Positions 10,730 through 21,424 of a stretch of DNA of 64,000 bases are shown here, piece by piece. Made by a program: the position numbers and the translations under genes. The stretch's first letter is position 1. Every line of letters begins with the position of its first letter. The stretch comes from Bufo bufo (lineage: Eukaryota; Chordata; Amphibia; Anura; Bufonidae). The DNA lies in assembly GCF_905171765.1 (NCBI RefSeq), contig NC_053391.1:154809565-154873564 (forward strand), read 5' to 3'. A model generated the notes under the pieces. That model made no database searches. It had not been told where the DNA came from and worked only from the letters and a program-made list of their open reading frames with translations.

Positions 10730-12320
10730 CTCCTCTGTCTGGGTGCCGGGGCCTAAAAATATCTGACAGTGGCCTGTTCCAGTGGTGGATGACATGAAGC
10801 CTGATTCTCTGCTATGACATGAAGACTGATTCTCTGCTGACATGAATCCAGATTCTCTGCTATGGGACCTCTCTCCTCTGCCTGGGCCTAAATATGTGAC
10901 AATGGACTGTTCCAGTGGTGGGTGACGTGAAGCATGATTCTTTGCTATGACATGAAGACTGATTCTCTGCTGACAGGAAGCCAGATTCTCTGCTATGGGA
11001 CCTCTCTCCTCTGTCTGGGTGCCGGGGCCTAAATATATGACAATGGACTGTTCCAGTGGTGTGTGACATGAAGCCTAATTCTCTGCTATGACATGAAGAC
11101 TGATTCTCTGCTGAGTCGCTGACATAAAGCCTGAATCTCTGTTATGGGACCTCTCTCCTCTGTCTGGGTGCCGGGGCCTAAATTATATGATAATGGACTG
11201 TTCCAATGTTGGGTGACGTGAATTATGATTCTCTGCTATGACATGAAGACAGATTCTCTGCTGACATGAAGCCAGATTCTATGTTATGGGACCTCTCTCC
11301 TCTGTCTGGGTGCCGGGGCCTAAATTATATGACAATGGACTGTTCCAGTGGTGGGTGACGTGAAGCCTGATTCTGTGCTATGACATGAAGACTGATTCTC
11401 TGCTGACATGAAGCCAGATTCTCTGCTATGGGACCTCTCTCCTCTGCCTGGGTGCCTGGGCCTAAATATCTGACAATGGACTGTTCCAGTGGTGGGTGAC
11501 GTGAAGCCTGATTCTCTGCTATGACATGAAGACTGATTCTCTGCTGACATGAAGCCTGAATCTCTGTTATGGGACCTCTCTTCTCTGTCTGGGTGCCGGG
11601 GCCTAAAAATATCTGACAGTGGCCTGTTCCAGTGGTGTGTGACATGAAGCCTAATTCTCTGCTATGACATGAAGACTGATTCTCTGCTGAGTCGCTGACA
11701 TGAAGCCTGAATCTCTGTTATGGGACCTCTCTCCTCTGTCTGGGTGCCGGGGCCTAAATTATATGACAATGGACTGTTCCAATGTTGGGTGACGTGAAGC
11801 CTGATTCTCTGCTATGACATGAAGACTGATTCTCTGCTGACATGAAGCCTGAATCTCTGCTATGGGACCTCTCTCCTCTGCCTGGGTGCCTGGGCCTAAA
11901 TATCTGACAATGGACTGTTCCAGTGGTGGGTGACGTGAAGCCTGATTCTCTGCTATGACATGAAGACTGATTCTCTGCTGACATGAAGCCATATTCTCTG
12001 CTATGGGACCTCTGTCCTCTGCCTGGGTGCCTGGGCCTAAATATCTGACAATAGACTGTTCCAGTGGTGGGTGACGTGAAGCCTGATTCTCTGCTATGAC
12101 ATGAAGCCTGATTCTCTGCTATGACATGAAGACTGATTCTCTGCTGACATGAAGCCAGATTCTATGTTATGGGTCCTCTCTCCTCTGCCTGGGTGCCGGG
12201 GCCTAAATATCTGACAATGGACTGTTCCAGTTTTGGGTGACGTGAAGTCTGATTCTCTGCTATGACATGAAGACTGATTCTCTGCTGACATGAAGCCTGA
12301 TTCTCTGCTATGGGACCTCT
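10730..12320 (+). repeat. 3' tandem array of hAT-A (about 140-150 bp units)
   Basis: About eleven units, each opening with a CTCTCCTCTG box and containing GGCCTAAAT, GGACTGTTCCAGT, then repeated 12-19-nt sub-blocks built on GATTCTCTGCT and GACATGAAG. Unit length varies because the sub-blocks are themselves duplicated (for example 12080-12130). The array fills the transposase 3' flank. Confidence 0.88.
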
Positions 12321-12584
12321 CTCCAATTGATATTGGTTAATCTTTATTTATTTTATTTTAATTTTAATTCATTTCCTTATCCACATTTGTTTGCAGGGGA
12401 TTTAACTACATTTTGCTGCCTTTTGCAGCCCTCTAGCCCTTTCCTGGGCTGTTTTACAGCCTTTTTAGTGCCGAAATGTTCGGGTCCCCATTGACTTCAA
12501 TGGGGTTCGGGACGAACCCGAACATTTCCAGGAAGTTCGGCCGAACTTCTCGAACCCGAACATCCAGGTGTTCGCTCAACTCTA

Positions 12585-12592
12585 TTTAGGAG
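12585..12592. repeat. 8-bp target site duplication, right of hAT-A
   Basis: TTTAGGAG follows the hAT-A right terminus directly and equals 3505-3512. Confidence 0.95.
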
Positions 12593-13712
12593 TGTATTTG
12601 CTTTGTACCAATCTGTCGCGTAGGCTCCTGCCTCGTTTGTAGGTTATATGGGGAAAATCTTCCAACACCTCCCTCAGGTCCGAGTCCATCAGCAGAATGT
12701 GCCAGTTCTTATTAATTATACCTCTAATAGACTTGGCTTCGCCGTCGTAAGAAGTTATTAGGCGAATCAGTTTTTTTGTTGATACCGATTTGTGTCTAGG
12801 AGTGAGCAGAGTAGAGCGTTCCTCTGTCAAGGCTGATCTAAAATCTGATTTAAGAACGCGATCAGGGTATCCCCTTGCCAAGAACCTCTGGCAAAGGTCA
12901 GAAGCTTGGTGTAGAAACTCTTTCTTTGTGCAACAGTTTTCGTCTTAGGCGTAAATACTGACCGAAGTGTCTAGCTCACCCGTCTGGCTCTTGGCAATCA
13001 GGACATCCAAGAAGGGGAGGGCCCGTTCATCTGATTCACAGGTGAATCGAAGCCCTACCTCATTCTTATTATGGTCATTGACGAAGGACTCAAAGGACAT
13101 CTTAGTGTCGTGCCATAAGACAAAGATGTCATCAATGTACAGTGCCCACAGTCCTATGGGCTCGGTATGTAGGGCGTTGTCTTCGGTGAATACCAAAGTT
13201 GCTTCCCACCAGCCCAGGAACAGATTGGCATACGATGGGGCACACGGCCTCCCCATCGCAGTGCCCCTGAGCTGGTGGTATATCCGCCCATTGAATGAAA
13301 AAACTTTTCTGGTCAAGGTGAATTCAAGTAACTGAAGGATAAAGTGACTGTGGGCACGGTACTGACAACCTTTAGTTTGAAGGAAATATTGTACTGCTTG
13401 AAAGACCCAATTCATGAGGAATGCTTGAATAAAGCGCTTCAACGTCGATGCTGGCAATTAGATAATCAGCACCAACGTGGACCCCCTCCAAACGTTTAAG
13501 TAGGTCCGTAGTCTCCCGTGTGTAAAATGGCAGGGCTACAACGAAGGGGTCAAAATCTGATCTATGTATAGGCCCACATTTTGACACAGATTTTGACCAC
13601 CCCTGATACAATGGGGCGCCCTTTAAGGGGTGATACCCCTTTATGTAGCTTGGGCAAGCAGTAAAATGTTGCCTGCCTGGGAAATGTTGGAAACATGAAA
13701 TGATATTCATCT
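12593..13712 (-). pseudogene. PLE-A reverse transcriptase, minus copy
   Basis: The minus-strand reading, in three frames joined by small indels, recovers most of a PLE reverse transcriptase: LPKLHKG and KGRPIVS (about 13600-13650), SIDVEALYSSIPH (first catalytic Asp, about 13450), GTAMGRPCAPSYAN (about 13250) and the YIDDIF catalytic box (about 13130). A linker (about 12593-12881) leads toward the GIY-YIG domain at 3052-3504. Stop codons and frameshifts disable it. The first catalytic Asp is kept here, while the plus copy reads Asn at that place. The protein would copy element RNA at a nicked target. Confidence 0.85.
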
Positions 13713-13719
13713 CTAGAGA

Positions 13720-14153
13720 ATTATTTGAAACACAAAATCGTGCCTCGGGGTCTCCGCATCCCAATATTGCCAGCACCGCGATTCAGGAATCCTAAATTCC
13801 TGACCAAGTGGGAAAAGAAGGCCACCGAGAGCTCCTTGCGTCTTATGCAACTATTACTTATAGAGGAGAAAACTAGTTTAGAACAACACAACAAAAATTT
13901 GATAGAGAACATCGAAATAGTTCAGACCTTCTCTCAGGAACCAGAATATGTGAACAAAGAAAAACAATTACAAAACACCCTTGAGAAATTCCAGTATCAC
14001 TTGAAAAATAGGAAGCACCGTCAGTTCGTTAGGGATCTAGCGGACTTTAAAGAAAATAGAATTTATACATACTTATTCAATAAGCCAGAAGAACACCACT
14101 GGTGGTCTAACCGACCCGTCATCCACAGAGACAGATCTCTCCGACTCAGATAA
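13720..14153 (+). pseudogene. PLE-A N-terminal domain fragment
   Basis: An open frame of about 140 codons contains VPRGLRIPILPAPRF, followed by a Lys/Glu/Leu-rich stretch that looks helical and a Lys/Arg-rich NRKHRQFVRDLADF segment. PLE-B has the counterpart IPRGLRVHLRPTFF, so both represent the conserved region ahead of the PLE reverse transcriptase. Its function is not known to me; coiled-coil or nucleic-acid binding is inference. The frame closes at 14153. Reading from there to the reverse transcriptase at about 14680 needs several frame changes through a Gly/Arg-rich stretch (about 14180-14290). The true start is missing. Confidence 0.65.
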
Positions 14154-14679
14154 AGAGAGTGGGTATAACACCCGCAATAGATATGGAGGAAGAGGAGGGG
14201 GTCCTGGTCGAGGCCGGTATAGGGGCAGATATCGGGGTCAGGATTCTCGTTTTTTAGGGCCCAGCAATCAGGGTATAACCAATCAGGGAAGCACCATTCA
14301 GGCCCCAGTCTATCCCCTGAGAAACCGTTCACAGCCACCGAGACCACTTCCCCAGTGAGAGGTCCGCAAGTAGTGAACCTCTCCTCACGGCCCTTAAATC
14401 CAACAGAGATCTGAGTTCTAGAGCTGGGCCTGTCCTTTTTTGCCGACACCAAGGTTTAACAAATTCCAAAGGATATACATCTCTTCGTGCGGAAGCTTCG
14501 GTGGCATAAACACTTTCGCCACCAGGACAGGAGGCAGTGTCGGGATCTCGGCATACCTTTGGACATTCTGTCTGATGTTCATCTTCACCAAGTGAAGGTA
14601 CTGGTCCTTTCTCTAACCTGAAACCTAAAAGCAACAAACTGCCTCCCCCCACTAGTGAGGTCTCCTGTATAGATGTATT

Positions 14680-15811
14680 TCTGGATTTGGTGACTACTCA
14701 GATTGGGGAGTTGACCACCTCTAAACATAGATCCAATTGTGACCATGCCATGGCCACCGCACTGTCCAACCTGGAACATGATCTGTCAGTGGTGATCAAA
14801 CCGTCTGACAAGGGGGGCAATGTGGTGGTGATGGATAACCTACAATACCGGCAGATGTGTGAGTCAATATTGAGGGACCCCAATACCTATGAGGTTCTAT
14901 AACATGATCCCATCGATGAATTCAAACATGAACTTAAGGACATCCTGGATGATGCCCAAAAACACAGCCTGATTACAAGAGATGAATATCACTTCATGTT
15001 TCCAATATTTCCCAGGCAGGCAACATTTTACTGCTTGCCCAAGCTACATAAAGGGGTATCACCCCTTAAAGGGCGCCCCATTGTATCAGTGGTGGGCAAT
15101 CTGTGTCAAAATGTGGGCCTATACATCGATCAGATTTTGGCCCCCTTCGTTGTAGCCCTGCCATCTTACACACGGAACACTACGGACCTACTTAAACGTT
15201 TGGAGGGGGTCCAAGTTGGTGCTGATGATCTAATTGCCAGCATCAACGTGGAAGCGCTTTATTCAAGCATTCATCATGAATTGGGTCTTAAAGCAGTACA
15301 ATATTTCCTTCAAACTAGAGGTTGTCAGTACCGTGCCCACAGTCACCCGATCCTTCAGTTACTTGAATTCACCTTGACCAGAACCGTTTTTTCATTCAAT
15401 GGGCGGATATACCACCAGCTCAGGGGCACTGCGATGGGGAGCCCATGTGCCCCATCGTATGCCAATCTGTTCCTGGGCTGGTGGGAAGCAACTTTGGTAT
15501 TCACCGAAAACAACGCCCTACATACCGAGCCCATAGGACTGTGGGCACGGTACATTGATGACATCTTTGTCTTATGGCACGACACTAAGATGTCCTTTGA
15601 GTCCTTCGTCAATGACCATAATAAGAATGAGGTAGGGCTTCGATTCACCTGCGAATCAGATGAACGGGCCCTCCCCTTCTTGGATGTCCTGATTGCTAAG
15701 AGCCAGAGGGGTGAGCTAGACACTTCGGTGTATAGAAAACCCAACTCGACTAACTCAACTACTTTTTTGGGAAAGCGAACATCCGCCCCCCTTAAAGCGT
15801 GGGATCCCTAA
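14680..15811 (+). pseudogene. PLE-A reverse transcriptase, plus copy
   Basis: The first fingers motif appears at 14780-14900 (VVIKPSDKGGNVVVMD). After a stop at about 14900, the frame from 14996 carries YCLPKLHKG, KGRPIVS, SINVEALYSSI (the first catalytic Asp is changed to Asn), GTAMGSPCAPSYAN, the YIDDIFVLW catalytic box and LPFLDVLI. It stops at 15811, with a frameshift separating it from the endonuclease frame. The Asp-to-Asn change alone should abolish polymerisation. Family role: reverse transcription of PLE RNA, with a polymerase related to telomerase reverse transcriptase. Confidence 0.88.
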
Positions 15812-15893
15812 GGGCAGGTATTTACGCCTAAGATGAAACTGTTCCACAAAGAAAGAGTTTCTACACCAAGCTGCTGACCTTTGCCAGAGGTTC

Positions 15894-16616
15894 TTGGCAA
15901 GGGAATACCCTGATCGCGTTCTCAAATCAGCTTTTATATCAGCCTTGACAGAGGAACTCTCTACTCTACTCACTCCTAGACACAAATCGGTATCAACAAA
16001 AAAACTGATTCGCCTAATAACTTCCTACGACGGCAAAGCCAAGTCTATCAGAGGTATAATTAATAAGAACTGGCACATTCTGCTGATGGACCCGGACCTG
16101 AGGGAGGTGTTGGGAGATTTTCCCCATATAACCTACAGACGAGGCAGGAGCCTACGCGACAGATTGATAAAAAGCCAATACACTCCTAAACCGTCGATGG
16201 GATGCGCCTGGCTCCATAACCCGAACCAGGGCTGTTTTAGGTGCAGCGGATGCATCGCGTGCCAGCATATTAAGACTGGCAAATCATTTAAAAGTGATGT
16301 CACAGGCAAGGAATTCACCATCTGTGACTACATTAATTGCCGCATTCGAGGGGTTATTTACCGGCTTGTCTGCCAGTGTGGAAAAGAGTACATTGGCAAG
16401 ACAATCTGGGAATTTCGCAGGAGATTAGATGAACACCTCAATGATATTGCCAAACACAAGGACACTCCTGTGACAAAACACGTCCACAATTTCCTTAATG
16501 GCTGTGCACGTCTTTCTTTCATGGCCATTGACAAAGTACACCCATCAATGAGGGGTGGTGATTGGGACAAGATGATATTGCAGAGGGAGGCCAAATGGAT
16601 CTATGACCTTAATTAA
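15894..16616 (+). pseudogene. PLE-A linker and GIY-YIG endonuclease, plus copy
   Basis: Open frame of 240 codons. The N-terminal half is the linker after the reverse transcriptase (KSIRGIINKNWHILL). Next comes a Cys-rich segment, CFRCSGCIACQHI, typical of the zinc-binding motif of endonuclease-bearing PLEs. The GIY-YIG fold follows: GVIYRLVCQCGKEYIGKT, an Arg-rich helix, HVHNF and REAKWIYD. The reading ends at 16616, a few codons earlier than the minus copy, which continues to SMAPSGLTIDG. The domain itself looks intact, but it lies downstream of a broken polymerase and a frameshift, so a working fused protein is not expected. Confidence 0.88.
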
Positions 16617-17591
16617 GGCCATGGCCCTCTCATGCCTCAATGAGCAATTAAATTAAATAATTAAATAATTAAATTAATTATGTATGGGCAACCACTTGGC
16701 GGGCCAGCGCATCTACACTATTGACCCATCACCTTATTAACTAGCATGCCAGGGAGAGGTTAGTCCACAACTAACAAGGGGACATTTTGTGCCATTCCAT
16801 GCCCCCCCCTATTTATCATAACTTGTCCTGGGTATTTCAGAACTATGTCACCTACTGTCCCCTATTGAGGGACTTACTGTTGTATAGTCCCTCTTCCCTT
16901 AGTTCTTCCCCACTTTTTAGCCATTCTTTTTCATTATTTTCCCATCTTTCTCTTTTGTTCACTAGTATATTGCTCTCTGTTTTTGCTTATATATGAGCAT
17001 ATATGCCATGTTACCTGAATTCCTGCATGAAATGCTTTCCAAATTTTTGTATGAGCCTTGACTATTTTGTCCGCTCTGTCGCAGCATGCATCAGACGTCA
17101 GTGCACTCACTGGCGTCTTTCTGCAGCCTAGCAACGCGCGCATAGTTCTTGCCTGTCTCTCACCCGCCCATGTGACCGAGCGCTGCGTTCCACCGGCCGG
17201 CGTGCTGCGTTTCACCGCGGACGTGCCTGATAGTGGAGCTTGACGTCATGGTCAGGTGAGCGGACCACGTGATTCCGGGAGGCGGGCCTGGGAGTTGCAG
17301 GGCGCGCATTGCGCCTATAAACATGGCGCTGCGCATGGTAATCGGCGTGCAGCTAAAAAAATTATTTTAGCTGCCCCAGTGGTGCCCTCCAGCAACTTGT
17401 GGGATCTACCAGTTTACAAGGGACCATTGTTGTCCTGTTCTAACATCCTAATGATCCACTGATCCAAGGTATGTTCTAGTTTAGTCTTCATATAGTTCTC
17501 TTTTTCTGTGAACCATCTTTTATGTTGTCTATAGTCTTATGTTGATTATATTCTCTTTGTAGGACTATCTTTTTGCACCTATTCCGGATCA

Positions 17592-17636
17592 ATTCCCCTG
17601 ATGATAGACCATTTGAAACGTGACACGTCGGGAACT
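17592..17636 (+). ncRNA. Hammerhead-ribozyme-like motif, PLE-A plus copy
   Basis: Stem I 5' strand TTCCC (17593-17597), core CTGATGA (17598-17604), a 10-nt stem II region (17605-17614, weakly paired), core GAAA (17615-17618), stem III CGT-GAC-ACG, then TC (cleavage expected after C17629) and stem I 3' strand GGGAA (17630-17634). All core boxes are canonical. The weak point is stem II. PLEs are known to carry such ribozymes near their termini. Confidence 0.6.
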
Positions 17637-17750
17637 ATCCAATAGGGCTTACTAGGGACACCTCCCTACTTTAGGGTAAGGTATCCCGACAGGGCCACCC
17701 CTTGCGGGGAAGGAACTCTGTATAGACAGGCAGGGCTGCATTAGCAATGG

Positions 17751-18927
17751 CCTCACACTCCTTATATCAGTGTAGGCCTGAAGTAAATATATCTTTGCAC
17801 AAAAAGGCTGTATTTCAATTGGCTCTATTTAAATGCCTAATTCAAACCCCTGTATGTAGAGGTGGTATCTCACAGGGCCTGAACCTCTGTAGGCCTGAAT
17901 TCAATATTGGTGCACCAAATGGCGGTATTTAAAATCTCTGAATGTAACCCAAATGTATTAAGGGTGTATCTCACAATGACATCTGCATCAAAGGCTGCCA
18001 ACAAATTTTTGGAGCCCAAACGACTGTTTGTTTAAAAACTGAATTTGACAGCAGTTTATAAGCCTGTAATTTCACACGTGCTGATGCTGCAAGGCCTTAA
18101 AATAGTGTTTTTTGTCAAATAAGTATGTTTTTCAAACCCCAGAAAATGATGGGTGTATTTCTAACTTAAATTGCACACTGACTAATACAGATGTTGTAGA
18201 TTGCCCAAAACGTCTTTTTTGGCTAACAGAATATGAATGCTGTATATATTTAACTTGAATTTAACACTTGCAGATCTGGCAAATACTGTTTTTTGAAAGA
18301 AAAAAAAAAGTGTGTTTTTCAAACCCCAGAAAATGATGGGTGTATTTCTACCTTAAATTGCACACTGACTAATCCAGATGTTGTAGTTTGCCCCAAAAAA
18401 ATGGTGATTTGCAATGTCCCAAAAGCTCAGATGCAGTGCTGGTGCACTGAGCATGCATAAAATGGCCGCCGTCGCCACCCACCTAACTAACAGAATTCTA
18501 AAAGTTTGTATTTTTGGTCAATGAGCTCAGGGCAGGGTAAAACGATAGTGCCCTGCACCCACACAACTATTTCTCCTTAGATCGCTGAGTTAGATTCTCT
18601 CCTATGCTCTCCCTGAAATCACAAGTCCAGCAGCATCCTCTCACTACACTTGTAACAGCAGAGTGACGTGCAGCGCTACGTGACCCAAGCTTATATAGAG
18701 CCTGAGTCACATGCTGCTCTGGCCAATCACAGCCATGCCATTAGTAGGCATGGCTGTGATGGCCTCTTGGGGCACGTAGTATGACGCTTGTTGATTGGCT
18801 GCTGTGCAGCCTTTCAAAAAGCGCCAAGAAAGCGCCGAACACCGAACCCGAACCCGAACTTTTACGAAAATGTTCGGGTTCGGGTCCGGGGTCCAAAAAT
18901 CCTAAAGTTCGGCTTCGCTCAACCCTA
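17751..18927 (-). mobile_element. hAT-B, 5' end (rest continues at 1-1605 and off window)
   Basis: Right-hand part of the minus-strand hAT-B. The outer terminus at 18927 reads, on the minus strand, TAGGGTTGAGCGAAG, matching the hAT-A left end. Inside lie CCGAAC-rich subterminal sequence, the conserved palindrome and TATA-like box, an approximately 185-bp duplication (18128 and 18313), and the last one to two units of the 118-bp array (17755-17960). The PLE-A pair separates it from its transposase at 1-692. Confidence 0.88.
18690..18764 (-). promoter_or_regulatory. Promoter-like region of hAT-B
   Basis: A minus-strand TATATAAG (18690-18697) and the 18-nt-arm palindrome (18721-18764) containing an inverted CCAAT box have the same spacing and order as in hAT-A (3701-3775). 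Confidence 0.55.
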
Positions 18928-18935
18928 ATTACTAT
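18928..18935. repeat. Presumed 8-bp target duplication beside hAT-B
   Basis: ATTACTAT follows the hAT-B terminus. The partner copy should lie off the left edge, so the duplication is predicted but not seen. Confidence 0.5.
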
Positions 18936-19209
18936 CTATTATAAAAGTAGAGAAATTGAAATTTGGAAATTTGCTAATTTTTCCATTTTTTTTGTATTTT
19001 TTTATTTTTTTTAATAAATAAAAATGAAATATTTTGGCTTAAATTTACCACTGTCATGAAGTACAATATGTGACCAGAAAACAATCTCAGAATGACCTGG
19101 TTAAGTAAAAGTGTTTTAAAGTTATCACCACATAAAGTGAAATATGTCAGAATTGCTAAAAATTGCCTGGTCCTTAAAGTGAAAAATGGCAGGTTCCTAA
19201 AGGGGTTAA
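18928..19209 (-). mobile_element. TTAA-element end fragment (family A related)
   Basis: Read on the minus strand from TTAA at 19206-19209, the sequence follows the left end of the TTAA element at 20925: CCCCTT near the end, GGACCAGGC, GATAACTTTAAAAC, CACATATTGTACTTCATGACA, and a final CTCTACTT block. Similarity stops at 18928 where hAT-B inserted, so the remainder should lie beyond the left edge. This is the outermost layer of the left nest. Confidence 0.8.
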
Positions 19210-20644
19210 ATAGGGCAAATACAAACAAAATTAAGACATTTTACTGTAGGCGATTCATCGAAATGATCATATTTTAAGTAAAAGTTAGGGGAGGTCTCTG
19301 GAACCAAATTTTTCTGATATTTTGTAGTGCATAAAATGCTGAAACTTTCTAATGTGCATTGGGGTATAGGTAGCCATACAAGAGAACATAGCACACACTG
19401 ACTAGCAAAAATAGGACTGTCATTGAAGAGACAGGGGTGTAAATATGGTGCTTATACTAAGCAGCCGTATAGTCTAAGTAGTCTAAAGGGGTCTAGAGAC
19501 AAATTGCAGTATCTGGCAATGACAGATCCGGTAAACTCTGGCAGGCTGTGCCCAATCAGATTGTCAGTGTAACAACTGTAGCCTGAGTATAATACCTTTT
19601 TTTTTTCCAGAAAATAGTTTACAAGAACTAAGTGGCTAAAAAATGAAAAATGGTAAAATCTAGTGTTAATGTAAATGTAAAGACCCATAGAATATTATTA
19701 TTTTTATTTTTTATTTATAACTCCCGAGAAATGAATAAAAATGTACTAATGTGTCATACTCCAGAAACCCAAAAACTGTGAAAAGAATAACTTGTCCCAA
19801 ATGAAAGAAGTCCTCAAACAGCTACATAGAGGGTATAATAAAAAAGTTATGGCCCTTGAAATATTAAAATAAAATAAAAATGCCTTTTGTTAAATTGTGC
19901 ATAATCTGAATCTTGTAACCATAACAACCTGATATGATAAAATTAGAATGTAATATATCCCACATGTTGAACATTTAAAAAAAATGCCAGAATTGCAGTT
20001 CTTTGTTCCCCTACATAGAAAAGACAATAAAGGGTTGTCCCACCATTACATATAATATTCATTGTAAAAATCATAAAAAAAATAACAATGTTTACCATTT
20101 AGATTCTGCTAGAAAAATTGATCAGTCAAATGATATGACATGTAAGTATGCCTCCGGGTGTTCAAAGTGTATAGCAATGTCTATATCGGTCTAATGAGTG
20201 CTTGTGGATCCACATGCTCAGTCACCTTCTCAATTGCTTGTTCTCTACACAGTGATTATCTGCACAGTGCAGACTAGCCAAAGACTCTGCCTTACATATT
20301 GGGAAAGGAATAGAGCCTTTGGAGTAGCATGGCAGTAAAACTGAGAAAATTGAAAAGACTCCTTCTGTAATGTAAAAAAGGGACTATATTTTCCACTGCC
20401 GGAAGTGAAAGAGAATCTATTCTGCCGAATGCCCGCCCACAGAAACAAAGATTAGCAGCAGTAACAAGAAAGACAACTGGAAGCCAAAAATATGTATTTA
20501 AAAAAGTATTTGGGTTACTAAAAGGCTGAAACACTGTTAACAGTGTTAATAAGCTTGGTTCCACTGTCCAACACAATATAAACTAAACACAGAAGGAAGA
20601 CGAAGAATACAGTAAAATATAACTTTTAATTTGTTATTGTTAAA
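19210..20644. other. No feature recognised
   Basis: AT-rich sequence with no supported gene. Open frames are short and show no family motif. A run of T and A tracts and one GGAAGTGAAAG region (about 20400) give no clear element boundary. It probably contains old, decayed repeats. Confidence 0.5.
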
Positions 20645-20924
20645 AGGGCCTTTTTGATTCCAGAGGGGAAGCAAACCAGGCTGGTGCAGTGAGCTGCATT
20701 TATATTAATATAAGCAGATATATAACGCGAGTTTGACCGCGACGCGTGGTTGATTAAGTGTGGTTGTGTAAGTGTGTGACTTAAGATTAAGTGAGGGAGT
20801 ATCTGAGAGCTAAATTATTTGTGGACATTGATAAGTGGCTGTGTTTGACTGTATTTTGTGCTGTGATAACACTTTTTTTTCCTTCTCCAGGGGTTGCACA
20901 GGTGAGCAATTAGGGTGTGGCTGT
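20645..20924 (+). mobile_element. CR1 5' untranslated region, first unit
   Basis: GCCTTTTTGATTCCAGAGG starts a block that continues through GCTGGTGCA, GTGAGCTGCATTTATATTA and GACGCGTGGTTGATTAAGTG. The second half recurs at 41230-41335, at the head of the CR1 with open ORFs. The first half recurs at 24635-24676. The TTAA element interrupts it at 20925. Confidence 0.75.
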
Positions 20925-21424
20925 TTAACCCCTTAAGGACACAGCCTTTTTACACCTTAGGACCAGGCCATTTTTTGAAAATCTGACCAGAGTCCCTTTA
21001 AGTGCTGATAACTTTAAAACGGTTTGACTTATCCAGGCCGTTCTGAGATTGTTTTTTCGTCACATATTGTACTTCATGACACTGGTAAAATGGAGTAAAA
21101 AAAAAAATTTTTTTTGCACCAAAAAATACCTAATTTAACAAAAATTTGAAAAAAATTAGCAAATTTCAAAGTTTCAGTTTCTCTACTTCTGTAATACATA
21201 GTAATACCCCCAAAAATTGTGATGACTTTACATTCCCCATATGTCTACTTCATGTTTGAATTGTTTTGGGAATGATATTTTATTTTTTGGGGATGTTATA
21301 AGGCTTAGAAGTTTAGAAGCAAATCTTGAAATTTTTCCGAAATTTACAAAAACTCAATTTCTAGGGACCAGTTCAGGTCTCAAGTCACTTTGCGAGGCTT
21401 ACATTATAGAAACCACCCAAAAAT

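Larger units (their letters stand above)
3513..12584 (+). mobile_element. hAT-A, structurally complete 9.07-kb hAT transposon
   Basis: Terminal inverted repeats TAGGGATGAGC (left) and TAGAGTTGAGC (right end, reverse complement) match at 9 of 11 positions, and a perfect 8-bp target duplication flanks the element. Many copies of CCGAAC/GTTCGG lie within about 100 bp of both ends, a plausible set of transposase-binding sites (inference). Order inside: subterminal repeats, palindrome and TATA-like promoter, a dimeric 69/75-bp array, a 295-bp array, transposase gene, 3' tandem array, right end. It inserted into the minus copy of PLE-A and is therefore the youngest layer of the left nest. Two frameshifts in the transposase argue that it is no longer autonomous. 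Confidence 0.94.
1606..13712 (-). mobile_element. PLE-A minus copy (Penelope-like), split by hAT-A
   Basis: Minus-strand Penelope-like element. It comprises 1606-3512 (3' untranslated region and GIY-YIG domain) and 12593-13712 (linker and reverse transcriptase), separated by the hAT-A insertion. The sequence is the reverse complement of the plus copy at 14983-17745 and extends further at its 3' side (1606-1945). It is 5'-truncated at about 13712, where it meets the plus copy head to head. Both lie inside the 118-bp array of hAT-B. The exact outer boundary near 1606 is inferred from the loss of array similarity. Confidence 0.85.
13713..17750 (+). mobile_element. PLE-A plus copy, head-to-head with the minus copy
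   Basis: Plus-strand Penelope-like element. It holds an N-terminal ORF fragment, reverse transcriptase, GIY-YIG domain and about 1.1 kb of 3' sequence, ending where the 118-bp hAT-B array resumes (about 17751). It is 5'-truncated: the first recognisable codons (LENYLKHKIVPRGLR) already lie inside the conserved N-terminal domain, as comparison with PLE-B shows. Its 3' end is shorter than that of the minus copy. Confidence 0.85.

Noticed and set aside
10860..12291. Recurring minus-strand frames with repeated peptides (MSAENQSSCHSRES and similar)
   Set aside because: They are antisense readings through the hAT-A 3' tandem array, with period and ends set by the repeat units.
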